A DNA stretch of 64,000 bases from Oceanobacillus limi (lineage in GTDB: Bacteria; Bacillota; Bacilli; Bacillales; Amphibacillaceae). The notes under the pieces were generated by a model that was not told where the DNA came from, ran no database searches, and was given only the letters and a program-made list of their open reading frames with translations. Where the stretch lies: contig NZ_FOHE01000007.1 of assembly GCF_900111445.1 (NCBI RefSeq), forward strand, positions 114,096 through 178,095, given 5' to 3'. Both the position numbers and the translations under genes were made by a program. Numbering within the stretch: position 1 is the stretch's first letter; each line of letters opens with the position of its first letter. Of the stretch, positions 25,465-37,397 are shown in pieces.

Positions 25465-26766
25465 TCAACTCACTCCTTTATTGTGAGTTATTTCATCAAC
25501 ATTAATTTTTCGCCAGCTGCCTTCATAGTTCATAAACCAAGCTGGTTTTAAGGTTAACTTATCAGCGTTACCATCCGAAGTATCGATAAACTCATATCCT
25601 ACACGTATATCCAGTACTTTTCCGGTATCTATTTCGGAACTGTTTTTAAGGATTGCGCTAATATCCTTTCCTGACTCTATCATTAATTCCGAAGTATAGG
25701 AATCTCTAGCTATGGAAATCAAAGAGGTTTTGTATTGAAAAAGCTCATTATCTCTCCATTGTTGTTCAATAATGTCTAAATCGTCCATATCAAAAACTGG
25801 GTAGTTATTATAATGCATTTGATAGCGTAATTTATTTTCCTTCGTGTCTATCGATTCTAATTGATAATCGTTTATCCAACCTTTGTATTGATTTAGATGA
25901 GAAATACTATTCTCCACTAATTCCATTGGAGTAACGATGTCAGGACTTGGCTCCTGTGGATTTGTATATTCCATCATTCGCTTATTTTCGGAAACCGCCA
26001 TGGTCCGTATTCCATCCTGATAAAAGGACTCATTGCCTCTTTGGTTTAAGATTACTTCTTTTGGATTATTAAATAAGGCATTGACCATCAACTCCGGTTC
26101 CACTCGCTGGTAGATTAACGTTTGTTCATTAATTGCTACCTCATCTTGTGGAATATAAATAGGATTATCGGAACCATCGAACTCTATATACTCATCTAAG
26201 CCCTCTAAATTTAAATTATAATCCCAAATCAGCTCATGTTTAGCTGTGTTATTTACCGTAAACTTCACCTGTTGCCTTCCATCAATCGATAAAAATTGTA
26301 ATGTTAAATTCCGGTTATTCTCATACGTTATAAATACACGTTGAAACGACCAAGAAGGCATTTCATCGACACCATCGTTTACCGTAAACAAACTTGGAAC
26401 AATATTCATCGGTAATTCCAATGGATAGATAATTTCCACCTGATGGTTATCATTAGGTCGGCCATCCGCTTCCGTTTCCCTATAATCAAATAGATTCCAG
26501 GATTGTATATCTTCGTAAAGTGCATTTTTCTCGGAAGGATCCGAAAAGCTGTAAAAATGATTATACTTTTCAAAAATGATGGAGCTAGGTGCTATAAGTT
26601 CTTTCTTGGAACGCTCCGTTCCTCCTAGGTTAAAATCTGCCTCGGAAACAAAGTCAGATGCTAGATGTTCGCCCTTTGGTTGATAATTCCATAGACTAAA
26701 CGTAAAAATAAAACTAATCCCAACTAAAATAATCAACGTATAGGTTTTTATCGTTTCTAATTTCAT
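25465..26766 (-). CDS. walH: WalK-regulating membrane protein YycH
   Basis: A 433-residue protein with one N-terminal membrane helix (about 8-27) and a long extracellular region, matching YycH by position and by its start ETIKTYTLIILVGISFIFT. With YycI it forms a three-part membrane complex with WalK. The gene overlaps walK by 4 bp, indicating translational coupling. Confidence 0.93.
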   Translation of the reverse strand: MKLETIKTYTLIILVGISFIFTFSLWNYQPKGEHLASDFVSEADFNLGGTERSKKELIAPSSIIFEKYNHFYSFSDPSEKNALYEDIQSWNLFDYRETEADGRPNDNHQVEIIYPLELPMNIVPSLFTVNDGVDEMPSWSFQRVFITYENNRNLTLQFLSIDGRQQVKFTVNNTAKHELIWDYNLNLEGLDEYIEFDGSDNPIYIPQDEVAINEQTLIYQRVEPELMVNALFNNPKEVILNQRGNESFYQDGIRTMAVSENKRMMEYTNPQEPSPDIVTPMELVENSISHLNQYKGWINDYQLESIDTKENKLRYQMHYNNYPVFDMDDLDIIEQQWRDNELFQYKTSLISIARDSYTSELMIESGKDISAILKNSSEIDTGKVLDIRVGYEFIDTSDGNADKLTLKPAWFMNYEGSWRKINVDEITHNKGVS

Positions 26767-28595
26767 CGAGTAAACCTCCGCTTCTTACCAACAAGTGGGA
26801 GTGTAAAGGAAATGGTTGTTCCTTTACCTTCCTTACTAGTAGCCCATATTTTCCCGTGATGAGCCTCAACAATTTCTTTTGAGATAGCTAAACCTAACCC
26901 TGTTCCACCTAACTTTCTTGTCCGTGCTTTATCCGTTCTGTAAAAGCGATCAAAGATTTTATCTAATTTATCATAAGCTATACCCATACCTTGGTCCTCG
27001 ACTGCAATAACAATTCGATAACGTTGCTTTGTCACACGAAGGGTAATTCTTCCACCCTCTGGTGAATATTTAATTCCATTCGAAATGATATTATCCAATA
27101 CCTGTGTAATCTTATCTTGATCCATTAATACAGGCAGTTTTTCATTCGGTAAGTCCCTCTGAAATGTAATATGCTCCGGAATATTCATTTCCAAGCGATC
27201 GATAATATGGTGGAAATACGTAACAAAGTCAATGCGTTCCTGTTGGAGCGTATAATCCTTTGTATCCATACGAGAAAGCTGCAGCAGATCATTTACCATC
27301 CGTATCATTCGTTCTGTTTCATTTTGCGTAACCTCTAGAAATTTTGGTGCAATATCTTTATTTTGCCATGCTCCATCTGTTAATGCCTCAATATAACTTC
27401 GCATCGTCGTTAAAGGGGTACGTAATTCATGGGATACGTCTGATACAAACTCTTTTCGATCTTGCTCTAATTTTTCTTGCTCCGTTACGTCACTAATTAC
27501 CGTAATAAATCCAGTAATAGCATCCTCCTCATCCGTAACTGTTGAAAAATTAGCTCGAATCATAAAGATGGACTCATCATCACTAAAGTCAATAATCATC
27601 GTTCCACTATCTTGTAAATCGGTAATATCAACGACTTTTTCATCTAAATTTAGCACATCAAGTAGAAACTTCCCATGACTTTCCTCAGGATTTTGCCCAA
27701 TTAACTTCCCAGCTGCTTCATTCATTAAGGTCACAGCACCTGTTTCATCGGTAGCAATTACTCCATCTGACATATTTTCCAAAACGGAATTCAGCTTACG
27801 TGTTTCTTCTTCCGTTCTCGCATAGGATAGCCGTAATCGATCATTCAAATCATTGAATGTTTGAGCCAGCTGGCCAACCTCATCGGTACCATAAACATTA
27901 ACCTTCTGTGAAAAATCTCCTTTTGCCATTGTTAGAGCTTGTCGACGCATCTCTTTAATTGGCTTGGTAATCATTCGCGCTACTAAAATGCCAATAAAAG
28001 CAGAAATGATAATGGCGATAATTGATCCTTGAAGAAATTTTTCACTTACATTTTCTAGTTGATCGTATACCCTCTCAAGCGAAGATTCGACATAGATAAC
28101 TCCTAAAACGTCATCATCATCATCTTTAATAGGCACAGCTTTAATATATATCCGGTTTTTCGTCTGTGCGTCATAAACTCGATCCCATCGTTCATTTCCT
28201 ACAACGGAAACCCTTGTGATAAAATCCATGTTCAGCTTTTTTCCAACATTTTCACGCTTGGTGATATCATTCGTTGCTAAAACCCTATTTTGATTGTTGA
28301 CAACAATAACACTCCAATTATTGTTGTTACCTATATCACTGACCGTTCCTTGTACTTCCTCAGCAAGTGACGGTTCACCTTCTTCGCCTGTCCGCTCCTT
28401 ATTAAACACGTCATGTAAATACAAGCTTAATACTTCAATGCGATCATTCACCGATTGTTCATGACTTTCACGCATCTCTTCCTCTAATTCTTTTCCAAAA
28501 TAGGAACCGATTACTTGAACCGTAACTAACAGAAGGAGAATATAAATAATAATAAACTTTAATTGAATCGATCGAAAAAAACCAACTTTATGCAT
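26763..28595 (-). CDS. walK: Cell-wall sensor histidine kinase WalK
   Basis: A 610-residue sensor kinase: membrane helix (about 10-30), extracellular Cache-like domain, second membrane helix (about 183-204), HAMP, PAS (about 265-370), HisKA with phosphorylated His in DVSHELRTPLTTMRSY, and an ATPase domain with GTGLGLAISKEIVEAHHG. It monitors cell-wall cleavage and phosphorylates WalR. Full length for Bacillaceae. It starts 5 bp after walR. Confidence 0.97.
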   Translation of the reverse strand: MHKVGFFRSIQLKFIIIYILLLLVTVQVIGSYFGKELEEEMRESHEQSVNDRIEVLSLYLHDVFNKERTGEEGEPSLAEEVQGTVSDIGNNNNWSVIVVNNQNRVLATNDITKRENVGKKLNMDFITRVSVVGNERWDRVYDAQTKNRIYIKAVPIKDDDDDVLGVIYVESSLERVYDQLENVSEKFLQGSIIAIIISAFIGILVARMITKPIKEMRRQALTMAKGDFSQKVNVYGTDEVGQLAQTFNDLNDRLRLSYARTEEETRKLNSVLENMSDGVIATDETGAVTLMNEAAGKLIGQNPEESHGKFLLDVLNLDEKVVDITDLQDSGTMIIDFSDDESIFMIRANFSTVTDEEDAITGFITVISDVTEQEKLEQDRKEFVSDVSHELRTPLTTMRSYIEALTDGAWQNKDIAPKFLEVTQNETERMIRMVNDLLQLSRMDTKDYTLQQERIDFVTYFHHIIDRLEMNIPEHITFQRDLPNEKLPVLMDQDKITQVLDNIISNGIKYSPEGGRITLRVTKQRYRIVIAVEDQGMGIAYDKLDKIFDRFYRTDKARTRKLGGTGLGLAISKEIVEAHHGKIWATSKEGKGTTISFTLPLVGKKRRFTR

Positions 28596-28600
28596 GCTAA

Positions 28601-29305
28601 CTACTCCTGTTCAGGGTTACGTAGATAGTACCCAACACCTCGACGAGTAATAATCCACATTGGGTTACTCGGACTTTCCTCAATTTTTTCACGAAGTCTA
28701 CGAACAGTAACGTCAACTGTTCTCACATCGCCAAAATAATCATATCCCCACACGGTTTCCAATAAATGCTCTCTTGTCATCACTTGTCCTATATGACGTG
28801 CTAAATAATGTAGTAATTCAAATTCGCGGTGTGTTAATTCAATTTGCACACCATCCCTTGTAACCGTATAGGCATCTGGATGAATAACTAGTGCCCCTAT
28901 GCTAATATCTTTAGACTCTTTTGTTGACTCCTCTGGTACTTGTTGTTGGCGTCTCAGGTTAGCTTTTACACGTGCAATTAACTCTCGATTACTAAATGGC
29001 TTTGTAACGTAATCATCTGCACCTAGTTCCAAACCAAGTACTTTATCAATTTCTGAGTCCTTAGCTGTTAACATGATAATTGGCATGGTTTGTGTCTTTC
29101 GAATCTCTCGGCACACTTCATATCCGTCCTTACCTGGAAGCATGATATCCAATAATACTAAATCAGGTGATTCCTTCTCTGCTAACTCAATCGCATCATC
29201 TCCGCCATATGCACAGACAACTTCATACCCTTCCTTTTCAAGATTGAATTTTAGTATATCTGCAATTGGCTGCTCATCATCTACAACAAGAATTTTATGT
29301 GCCAT
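28601..29305 (-). CDS. walR: Essential response regulator WalR
   Basis: A 234-residue OmpR-type regulator with receiver domain (phosphorylated Asp in [10 protein letters not shown], Lys in VTKPFSN) and winged-helix DNA-binding domain ([18 protein letters not shown]). It controls autolysin and cell-wall genes. I chose the ATG at 29305 because AAAGGA lies 9 bases before it; the ATG three codons upstream directly abuts that sequence. It is the first gene of the walRKHIJ operon. Confidence 0.96.
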   Translation of the reverse strand: MAHKILVVDDEQPIADILKFNLEKEGYEVVCAYGGDDAIELAEKESPDLVLLDIMLPGKDGYEVCREIRKTQTMPIIMLTAKDSEIDKVLGLELGADDYVTKPFSNRELIARVKANLRRQQQVPEESTKESKDISIGALVIHPDAYTVTRDGVQIELTHREFELLHYLARHIGQVMTREHLLETVWGYDYFGDVRTVDVTVRRLREKIEESPSNPMWIITRRGVGYYLRNPEQE

Positions 29306-29679
29306 GTTATCCATTCCTTTCTTTAATAGGTAAGAATTTTATATACTTTCACTCTATAAACGTACATCTAAGGATGGCTAATCGTGAACTGGATTAACTA
29401 TTAAAATATTTATATTTAAAAGCTATTATACATTAAAATCATATACATATTTATTCTATCGTACTTTAATCGAAATGTCTTTTCTAGATTTAACAGAACA
29501 TTCTACCATAGACCACCAAACCTTAATAAATCCTAGAACATTTTGCATTGTAAATTGCGGATAATGTATATAATGCGTCATAACTTTTGGTTGGTTATTA
29601 CTAATTTTTCACTTATTAGCGGTATGAAAAAACGCTACGACAGAATACTTCGCTTTCCGCGGATTGCCTGAACCTATAT

Positions 29680-29915
29680 ATAAAGGAATGAGGTTCCACT
29701 TCGTCATTGATGTGGATCGTGGTTCCGCTAAATCACAAAAAACCGTCCAAACCAGGTGTATGAGGATCCTCATTCCTCTATCAGCCATAAATCAGTGTAA
29801 ATCTTACTAAATATAGGTGAATAAAGGAATGAGGAACCATAACCATGCTCCGAATGAATGATATCGGCGATTTAGCGGAATGAGGTTCCACTTCGTCATT
29901 GATGAGGATCGTGTT
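29680..29915. repeat. Pair of direct repeats around a variable core
   Basis: The words GGAATGAGGTTCCACTTCGT and CATTGATG-GGATCGTG occur together at about 29682-29721 and again at about 29878-29911 with a single difference in the second word. Between them are further variants (AGGAATGAGGAACCATAACC) and an inverted form. It looks like a decayed small repeat element or phase-variable palindrome array; no protein is encoded. Confidence 0.55.
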
Positions 29916-30093
29916 TTTACTATTTGGCCCCAATGATGGATAGATAGATCTTGCATTCTCTCATTGACGATTTAATTTTGCCACTATCAGCTTAATATTT
30001 TGAATACCAATTTTTTAGTTACGTCACATAATACATCTACTACGATACAGCTTTAAAGTTAGCGAATATATTTAAAAAGTATAATCTAATGCA

Positions 30094-30131
30094 AAAACAG
30101 GCTAATTCATATTTCTGAACTAGCCTGTTTG
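30094..30131 (-). terminator. Terminator of the M23 peptidase gene
   Basis: AAACAGGCTAATTCA pairs with TGAACTAGCCTGTTT with one mismatch, then T-rich DNA on the minus strand directly after the stop codon region. Confidence 0.85.
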
Positions 30132-30134
30132 CTA

Positions 30135-31598
30135 TTAATTTAAATAATCAACTGGGTTTTGGACGGATCCATTCTTGTGAACTTCAAAGTGTAAATGCAA
30201 ACCAGTTACATTACCAGTTGTACCCATAACACCTATTTTCTTACCTTTTTCTACGGTTTGTCCGACACTAACATTAATCGATGAAAGGTGTGCATATAGA
30301 GTTTTTATTCCATTATTATGATCGATAACAACCTTATTTCCATAACTTCCATCATAGCGTGCCTCTGTCACAACACCATTATCTGCTGCTAGGATCGAAC
30401 GATTACTTGGTCTCGCAATATCAATTCCTTTATGCATTTTACCCCATCGATGCCCAACATGACTCGAAATATATCCACCAACAGCTGGCCAACTAAGTGA
30501 CCCTGTACCTCTTGAAGGAATTACTTTTGTTCCCTTTACAACCACTTTATTCACAGGTTCTTTGGTTACACTTTCTTCAAGTACTTCTTTCTGGGTCACT
30601 TTACCATTTCGAATTTCTATTTCATAATGAACTTCTTTCTTACCTTCTGAACCTTCTTGTTTTACGGTTTGTTCACCTTTATATAGTTCGTCTGATTCAA
30701 CTGTTTCTGTTTGATAATCAATCGTTTCTTCTTTCTTTTCCTCTTTATGAACAACAACATCAACAAATGGTTTATAATCCGTTACATTAATTTCTTGATC
30801 AATTTGTAAAATAGAATCTTCTGTAAGATCTGGATTTATATCCAATAACTCATCGGTAGATAAATTATAATTTGCTGCAATTTGCCCTAATACTTCGCCT
30901 TCTTTGACCTTATGCTTTTCCTCTTTCAATGTACCTTTTTCAAGAAGCTTAACACCTTGTTTTACAGTCAATACTTTTTTAGGTGCAACTTTTTCGGTAG
31001 AAAATGAAACTTCTTCCGATAATTGTACGTCTAATATAATAGAATCGCCTATTTTAAGATCCTTTTTCTTATCTTCATCCACCGTAAGTGGTTCATCGAC
31101 ACTACTATTATTTTGATTCAATTCTTCTAAGATTTCTTCATCTACGAATTTCTTTTTATAGTTAGTAACTACTTCTTCAGCAGAAGCTTGGTCATTAAAG
31201 TGACCCACAACGTCATCACCGATTTTAAGCTCAATGGTTTCTGCCTTTACGGTTAGCTCGTCCTCTAGTAGATTCGCTACAGAATCATTATTTACTGTCG
31301 GTTTAAAAACGCGTTCTGAAACCAAAGAAACATCCTCGCCAACAGTAATCGTTAGATTTTCATCTGCATATTCTTGTTTTCCTTCTTCAATTGTATCTTC
31401 AACAGCTCGTTCTACAATTTCCGGATCGCTAACTTTCCCAATATGCTCGCCATCTATATAAACATGATGAACTGTTTCTACATCTCCGTCCTCTTCAGCA
31501 AAGGCAATTCCATATGTAAAAACTAGACCAAAGCATGTTGCAAGTGATACTCGTTTTAAGAAACTAGATTTTTGTTTCTTGTTCTTTTGGTAAAACAC
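30135..31598 (-). CDS. Secreted M23 endopeptidase with LysM and G5 domains
   Basis: A 487-residue exported protein: signal peptide or anchor (about 12-34, ending near FAEE), an acidic repeat-rich region, LysM (about 230-275; VKEGEVLGQIAANYNLS), G5 (about 285-350) and a C-terminal M23 metallopeptidase domain. Zinc ligands are in MHKGIDIA and LHLHFEV. It would cut peptide cross-links in peptidoglycan. The location next to walRK, and a WalR-box-like sequence upstream, suggest it belongs to the WalR regulon (inference). It ends in a clear terminator. Confidence 0.9.
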   Translation of the reverse strand: MFYQKNKKQKSSFLKRVSLATCFGLVFTYGIAFAEEDGDVETVHHVYIDGEHIGKVSDPEIVERAVEDTIEEGKQEYADENLTITVGEDVSLVSERVFKPTVNNDSVANLLEDELTVKAETIELKIGDDVVGHFNDQASAEEVVTNYKKKFVDEEILEELNQNNSSVDEPLTVDEDKKKDLKIGDSIILDVQLSEEVSFSTEKVAPKKVLTVKQGVKLLEKGTLKEEKHKVKEGEVLGQIAANYNLSTDELLDINPDLTEDSILQIDQEINVTDYKPFVDVVVHKEEKKEETIDYQTETVESDELYKGEQTVKQEGSEGKKEVHYEIEIRNGKVTQKEVLEESVTKEPVNKVVVKGTKVIPSRGTGSLSWPAVGGYISSHVGHRWGKMHKGIDIARPSNRSILAADNGVVTEARYDGSYGNKVVIDHNNGIKTLYAHLSSINVSVGQTVEKGKKIGVMGTTGNVTGLHLHFEVHKNGSVQNPVDYLN

Positions 31599-31734
31599 GT
31601 TGGTATTCCCCCCATACTACTCTTCTATATTTACCAGTTTTGAACTGGATGAGTAAAAAGTAATAGAAACTCTTTTTATATCCTCTACTAATCTACCATA
31701 TGTATCACGTTGAGGGGAACACAATTCCCTATAA

Positions 31735-31751
31735 TGTAAAGAAAATGTATA
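31735..31751 (+). promoter_or_regulatory. WalR-box-like direct repeat
   Basis: TGTAAA-GAAAA-TGTATA matches 11 of the 12 defined positions of the WalR consensus TGTWAH-N5-TGTWAH. It lies about 140 bp upstream of a cell-wall endopeptidase gene. AT-rich DNA produces such matches by chance, so this is tentative. Confidence 0.3.
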
Positions 31752-31921
31752 ATAGTTTACAATATTTTACTATTATTGAAGCTAAATCGTGTGTTTTGGC
31801 ATATAATTCGTGTATTTTTATCAAATTCACTATAAAATGACACGTTTTTTACAATAAGGTTACAAAACATCATAATGATGAATGAACCTAATATTTTCTG
31901 CCAGCTATATGTGGAATAAAT

Positions 31922-31957
31922 AAAAACTCGTACAGAAGTTAATAACTGTACGAGTTC
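31922..31957 (-). terminator. Terminator of purA
   Basis: AACTCGTACAG and CTGTACGAGTT form a perfect 11-bp stem; on the minus strand TTTTATT follows. Confidence 0.85.
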
Positions 31958-32004
31958 ATTCGATATTTTCTAAACTGAGCTATTTCACTAGTTAGCCTTT
32001 TATA

Positions 32005-33348
<1,344 letters not shown>

Positions 33349-33445
33349 TTATCAATGAATTTTTATTTAGTCAATCAAAAAACGAATAATGTGCATATGA
33401 ATTATATAATTGTACGGTTTTAGAAGATTCCTATATTACTAGATA

Positions 33446-33473
33446 AAAAAACAGCCACATTGGGCTGTTTTTT
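33446..33473 (-). terminator. Terminator of the yybS-gdpP-rplI-dnaB group
   Basis: AAAAACAGCCC and GGGCTGTTTTTTT form a compact hairpin with a U-run on the minus strand right after the dnaB stop codon. Confidence 0.88.
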
Positions 33474-34843
33474 TATACTTGAATAGGCTCCGGAGGTACA
33501 TCGCTTTCTTGATAGCGATGGTCCAAGTCTACGAATTTATTATATTCTTTTACAAAAGCAAGCTCGACAGTCCCAACAGGACCGTTACGTTGCTTCGCCA
33601 ATATTATTTCAATAATGTTTTGTTTCTCTGATTCTTGATCATAATAATCATCACGGTATAAGAATCCAACAATATCAGCATCCTGCTCAATACTTCCTGA
33701 TTCACGTAAGTCAGACATCATTGGGCGCTTGTCTTGACGCTGTTCCACCCCACGTGATAACTGAGACAATGCAATTAATGGAACATTTAATTCACGGGCA
33801 AGTCCCTTCAATGCTCTAGAAATCTCTGAAACTTCTTGTTGTCTATTTTCACCAGGTTTACCACTACCTTGGATTAACTGTAGGTAATCAATTAAAATCA
33901 TTCCTAATCCATGTTCTTGCTTAAGGCGTCGGCATTTAGAACGAATTTCATTGACACGGATACCAGGAGTATCATCTATATAGACACCTGCATTTGATAA
34001 TGACCCCATTGCCATCGTTAACTTACTCCAGTCATCTGCTTGTAAGCTACCTGTCCGTAAACGTTGCGCATCAATATTTCCCTCCGCACATAGCATACGT
34101 TGTACAAGCTGGTCTGCACCCATCTCTAAGCTAAATATAGCTACATTTTCATCCGTTTTTACTGCTACATTTTGTGCAATATTTAAGGCAAAAGCAGTCT
34201 TACCAACCGATGGACGAGCTGCAATAATAATTAAATCATTTCGTTGGAATCCTGACGTAATATGATCTAAATCTCGATAGCCGGTAGGAATACCTGTTAC
34301 TTCCCCATCATTATGGTGTAATTGTTCGATATTATCATAAACGTCTATTAATACATCTTTTATCGCTTTAAACGCACCTGAATTTTTGCGACCAGATACT
34401 TCTAAGATGTTTTTTTCCGCATCATTTAATACTTCTTCAATGGCATCTTCTTTATCAAACGAAGTAGTTACAATATCTGTAGCGGTACGTATTAATCGCC
34501 GAAGTACTGCTTTCTCTTCGACGATTTTACTATAATACTCAATATTAGCTGCTGTCGGTACACTTTCAGCAACTTCTGTTAAATAGGATACGCCACCCGC
34601 TTCTTCTAATTGTTTATTGTTGGAAAGAGAAGTGGTCACCGTAACAAGGTCAATCGGTTCACCTTTATCCGCAAGGCTTATCATCGTAGCGAAAATACGC
34701 TGATGGCTTGCACGATAAAAATCCTCCGGCATTAATAGTTCAGACGCTGTTGAAAATGCCTCTGGTTCAAGAAAGATTGCACCAATAACAGCTTGTTCCG
34801 CTTCTATATTATGTGGTGGTGTGCGATCATTCCATTCACTCAT
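33473..34843 (-). CDS. dnaB: Replicative DNA helicase
   Basis: A 456-residue hexameric helicase (called DnaC in B. subtilis). It has the N-terminal primase-interaction domain (about 10-110) and a RecA-like domain with Walker A RPSVGKTAFAL, Walker B ILIDYLQLI and the arginine-rich RGVEQR segment. It unwinds DNA at the fork. No intein is seen. It is 56 bp downstream of rplI. Confidence 0.97.
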   Translation of the reverse strand: MSEWNDRTPPHNIEAEQAVIGAIFLEPEAFSTASELLMPEDFYRASHQRIFATMISLADKGEPIDLVTVTTSLSNNKQLEEAGGVSYLTEVAESVPTAANIEYYSKIVEEKAVLRRLIRTATDIVTTSFDKEDAIEEVLNDAEKNILEVSGRKNSGAFKAIKDVLIDVYDNIEQLHHNDGEVTGIPTGYRDLDHITSGFQRNDLIIIAARPSVGKTAFALNIAQNVAVKTDENVAIFSLEMGADQLVQRMLCAEGNIDAQRLRTGSLQADDWSKLTMAMGSLSNAGVYIDDTPGIRVNEIRSKCRRLKQEHGLGMILIDYLQLIQGSGKPGENRQQEVSEISRALKGLARELNVPLIALSQLSRGVEQRQDKRPMMSDLRESGSIEQDADIVGFLYRDDYYDQESEKQNIIEIILAKQRNGPVGTVELAFVKEYNKFVDLDHRYQESDVPPEPIQV

Positions 34844-34899
34844 CTATTTTTCCTCCTTTACTAAAGAGACCATTTCCATGTTGTTGTCGTTGCTTTGTG

Positions 34900-35346
34900 T
34901 TATTGCTCAACGACATGGACTTTCACTGTCCCAGTTACTTCGGGATGAAGTTTAACCGGAACATTTGTATATCCTAAAGCACGGATCGGTTGGTCTAACT
35001 CAATTTTACGTTTATCAATCTTATGTCCATACTCTTTTTTCAATACTTCTGCGATTTGCTTACTTGTAATAGATCCGAATAAACGACCGCCTTCACCAGC
35101 CTTAGCCTTCAATTCAACAGTCAGCTCAGCTAATGTTTCCTTTAAAGCCACTGCTTCATCTTTTTCTTGCTGTTCCAGCTGGGCATTTTTTCGTTTCTGA
35201 GCTTCTAATGCTTTCATATTTCCTTGGGTAGCTTCCTCGGCTAAATTATTTTTTAGTAAATAGTTCCTTGCATATCCGTCTGAAACGTTTTTAACGTCTC
35301 CCTTTTTCCCTTTTCCTTTTACATCTTTTAAGAAAATTACTTTCAT
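34900..35346 (-). CDS. rplI: 50S ribosomal protein L9
   Basis: A 148-residue L9 of normal length: the N-terminal domain [20 protein letters not shown], a long connecting helix and the C-terminal rRNA-binding domain with [14 protein letters not shown]. Its ATG overlaps the gdpP stop by 4 bp, so it is translationally coupled to the cyclic-di-AMP phosphodiesterase gene. Confidence 0.98.
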   Translation of the reverse strand: MKVIFLKDVKGKGKKGDVKNVSDGYARNYLLKNNLAEEATQGNMKALEAQKRKNAQLEQQEKDEAVALKETLAELTVELKAKAGEGGRLFGSITSKQIAEVLKKEYGHKIDKRKIELDQPIRALGYTNVPVKLHPEVTGTVKVHVVEQ

Positions 35347-37313
35347 TCCGATTCTCTCCCCTCATCGTATTCATCAAGTATATCTTTTAATAATGATTCA
35401 GCATCATCAATGGTTGTATCTTCAATCTGTGTGGCTGCATTTGTTAAGTGCCCTCCACCATCCATTTTTTCCATTATAACTTGGACATTTATTTCACCTA
35501 ATGAACGTGCACTTATTCCGACTTTTCCATCTTTACGCTCGGAAATTACAAAAGATGCATTAATTCCACTCATTGTTAGAAGTGTGTCAGCAGTTTGAGC
35601 AATTAGAACCGGTCCATAAATATCACCAGGTTCTGCTTTAGCAATCGCAATCGAGTCACGATAGACAACTGCTCGTTCTATTAATTTACTTCTTCTAATA
35701 TAGAGGTCTAAATCTTCTTTTAAAAACTGTTGAACTAAAACCGTATCCGCACCTTTAGCTCGTAAGTACGACGCCGCATCAAAGGTCCGAGAGCCAGTTC
35801 GTAACGTAAAGCTCTTCGTATCAACAGTTATACCTGCTAATAATGCTGTTGCCTCTAGCATTTTTAGTTTTCTACCTTTTGGTTGGTATTCTAATAACTC
35901 CGTAACTAGTTCAGCTGTTGAGGATGCATAAGGCTCCATATAGACAAGTGTTGGATTTTCAATGAAATCTTCTCCACGTCTGTGATGATCAATGACTACT
36001 TTATACTCTGTCTTATTTAAAAGTCGTTTGTCAACAACCATTGACGGCTTATGCGTATCTACCACAACAACTAGACTACGATTCGTTACAATGTCTTCTG
36101 CGTCATCAGGTGCAATAAAATGCTCCCACAATCCTTCATCCTCATGAATTGCTTCAACCATTCTAGAAACACCTGTATCCACATCATTTGGATCAAAAAC
36201 AATATACCCTTCTACACCATTTGTCTGCGCAATGTTTAAAATACCAATTGCAGCACCAATGGAATCCATGTCAGGTGATTGATGCCCCATAATAATAACA
36301 TTATCACTTGCTTTTACGAGATCCTTTAATGCGTGAGAAATGACACGAGCCCTTACTCTCGTTCGTTTTTCCATTGGATTTGTTTTTCCTCCATAGAAAC
36401 GAACTTTTCCAGAGTCATCTTTAATAGCAACCTGATCTCCGCCACGCCCTAGCGCTAAGTCTAAACTTGATTGTGCTAGCTCACCTAAGGCTGGTAGTGT
36501 AGAATTCCCTACACCAATCCCGATACTAAGTGTTATCGGAACATCTAACTCCGTATCTAAATCACGCATATCATCTAGAATATCAAACTTTGTCTTTTCA
36601 AGTTTCTGTAAGATTTCTCTTGTACCTACAGCAAGGAATCGATCTTGAGAAGTACGTTTAATATACAAACCGTTTTGCTGTGACCACTTGTTTAAAAATG
36701 AAGTTACGTTGGAATTTAGTTGACTTTTAATCGTATCTTCCAAATTCTGTGTAATTTCATCGTAATTATCCAGATAAATCATAAAGATTACGGTTTGGTC
36801 ATTTTTATACAATGTTTGGATTTCCGTTTGCTTTGTACGGTCAAATAAATATAAAAGTCGTTCTTCTTTTTTTATACTCGTTTGAAACTCATATCCCTCT
36901 AACTGTACCCATGCTTCTTCTTTATTTTCTTTGATCATGGGAATTAAATCTTCGGAAATATCATTTAGAGAGCTTCCAACCAGGGAATCCTCTGAAAATT
37001 GATTCATGTAAGGATTCGTCCACTCAATTCGATAATCCTCACTAAATAAGACAATACCAATTGGCATTTCTAGTAAGGCCTCTTCTCCAACTTTTTTCAC
37101 ACGATAAGACAAAGTAGAAATATATTTTTCTGTTTCATCCAGCAAATTCTTTTCATTACGGATACTATAGTAAAAGGATAATATTAATAATCCAGTCATA
37201 ATAATTCCCAGTATCCACTGGTAATACCAAATAAGCCCTAGTAAAACTGTCGATAGGATATAAATAATCCATAAGTGTTTACTAAGTGTTGGTTTTTTTA
37301 GTAAATCAGGCAT
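35343..37313 (-). CDS. gdpP: Cyclic-di-AMP phosphodiesterase GdpP
   Basis: A 656-residue membrane protein: two N-terminal membrane helices (about 12-50), a PAS domain (about 80-140), a degenerate GGDEF domain (about 170-300) and DHH/DHHA1 domains. The DHH part shows [12 protein letters not shown] and [10 protein letters not shown]. It hydrolyses cyclic di-AMP, controlling potassium uptake and wall stress. Corresponds to B. subtilis YybT, and lies between yybS and rplI as usual. Confidence 0.96.
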   Translation of the reverse strand: MPDLLKKPTLSKHLWIIYILSTVLLGLIWYYQWILGIIMTGLLILSFYYSIRNEKNLLDETEKYISTLSYRVKKVGEEALLEMPIGIVLFSEDYRIEWTNPYMNQFSEDSLVGSSLNDISEDLIPMIKENKEEAWVQLEGYEFQTSIKKEERLLYLFDRTKQTEIQTLYKNDQTVIFMIYLDNYDEITQNLEDTIKSQLNSNVTSFLNKWSQQNGLYIKRTSQDRFLAVGTREILQKLEKTKFDILDDMRDLDTELDVPITLSIGIGVGNSTLPALGELAQSSLDLALGRGGDQVAIKDDSGKVRFYGGKTNPMEKRTRVRARVISHALKDLVKASDNVIIMGHQSPDMDSIGAAIGILNIAQTNGVEGYIVFDPNDVDTGVSRMVEAIHEDEGLWEHFIAPDDAEDIVTNRSLVVVVDTHKPSMVVDKRLLNKTEYKVVIDHHRRGEDFIENPTLVYMEPYASSTAELVTELLEYQPKGRKLKMLEATALLAGITVDTKSFTLRTGSRTFDAASYLRAKGADTVLVQQFLKEDLDLYIRRSKLIERAVVYRDSIAIAKAEPGDIYGPVLIAQTADTLLTMSGINASFVISERKDGKVGISARSLGEINVQVIMEKMDGGGHLTNAATQIEDTTIDDAESLLKDILDEYDEGRESE

Positions 37314-37397
37314 TCAAATTCAGCTCCTAGTAAGGAAGACTGTACCTTCCACATGGAACATACAGTTTCTTCAGCCTTCTACTATACATACATTTAG

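Larger units (their letters stand above)
29306..30134. other. Long intergenic region upstream of walR with internal repeats
   Basis: More than 800 bp without a credible gene. The walR-proximal part presumably holds the walRK promoter. The middle carries a fragment of a Bacillaceae repeat (CTTCGCTTTCCGCGG at about 29650) and two nearly identical direct repeats. The far end has the terminator of the M23 peptidase gene. Confidence 0.6.
31599..32004. other. Intergenic region between purA and the M23 peptidase
   Basis: About 400 bp with the purA terminator at one end and the AT-rich promoter region of the peptidase gene at the other, including a WalR-box-like sequence. No gene is seen. Confidence 0.6.
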
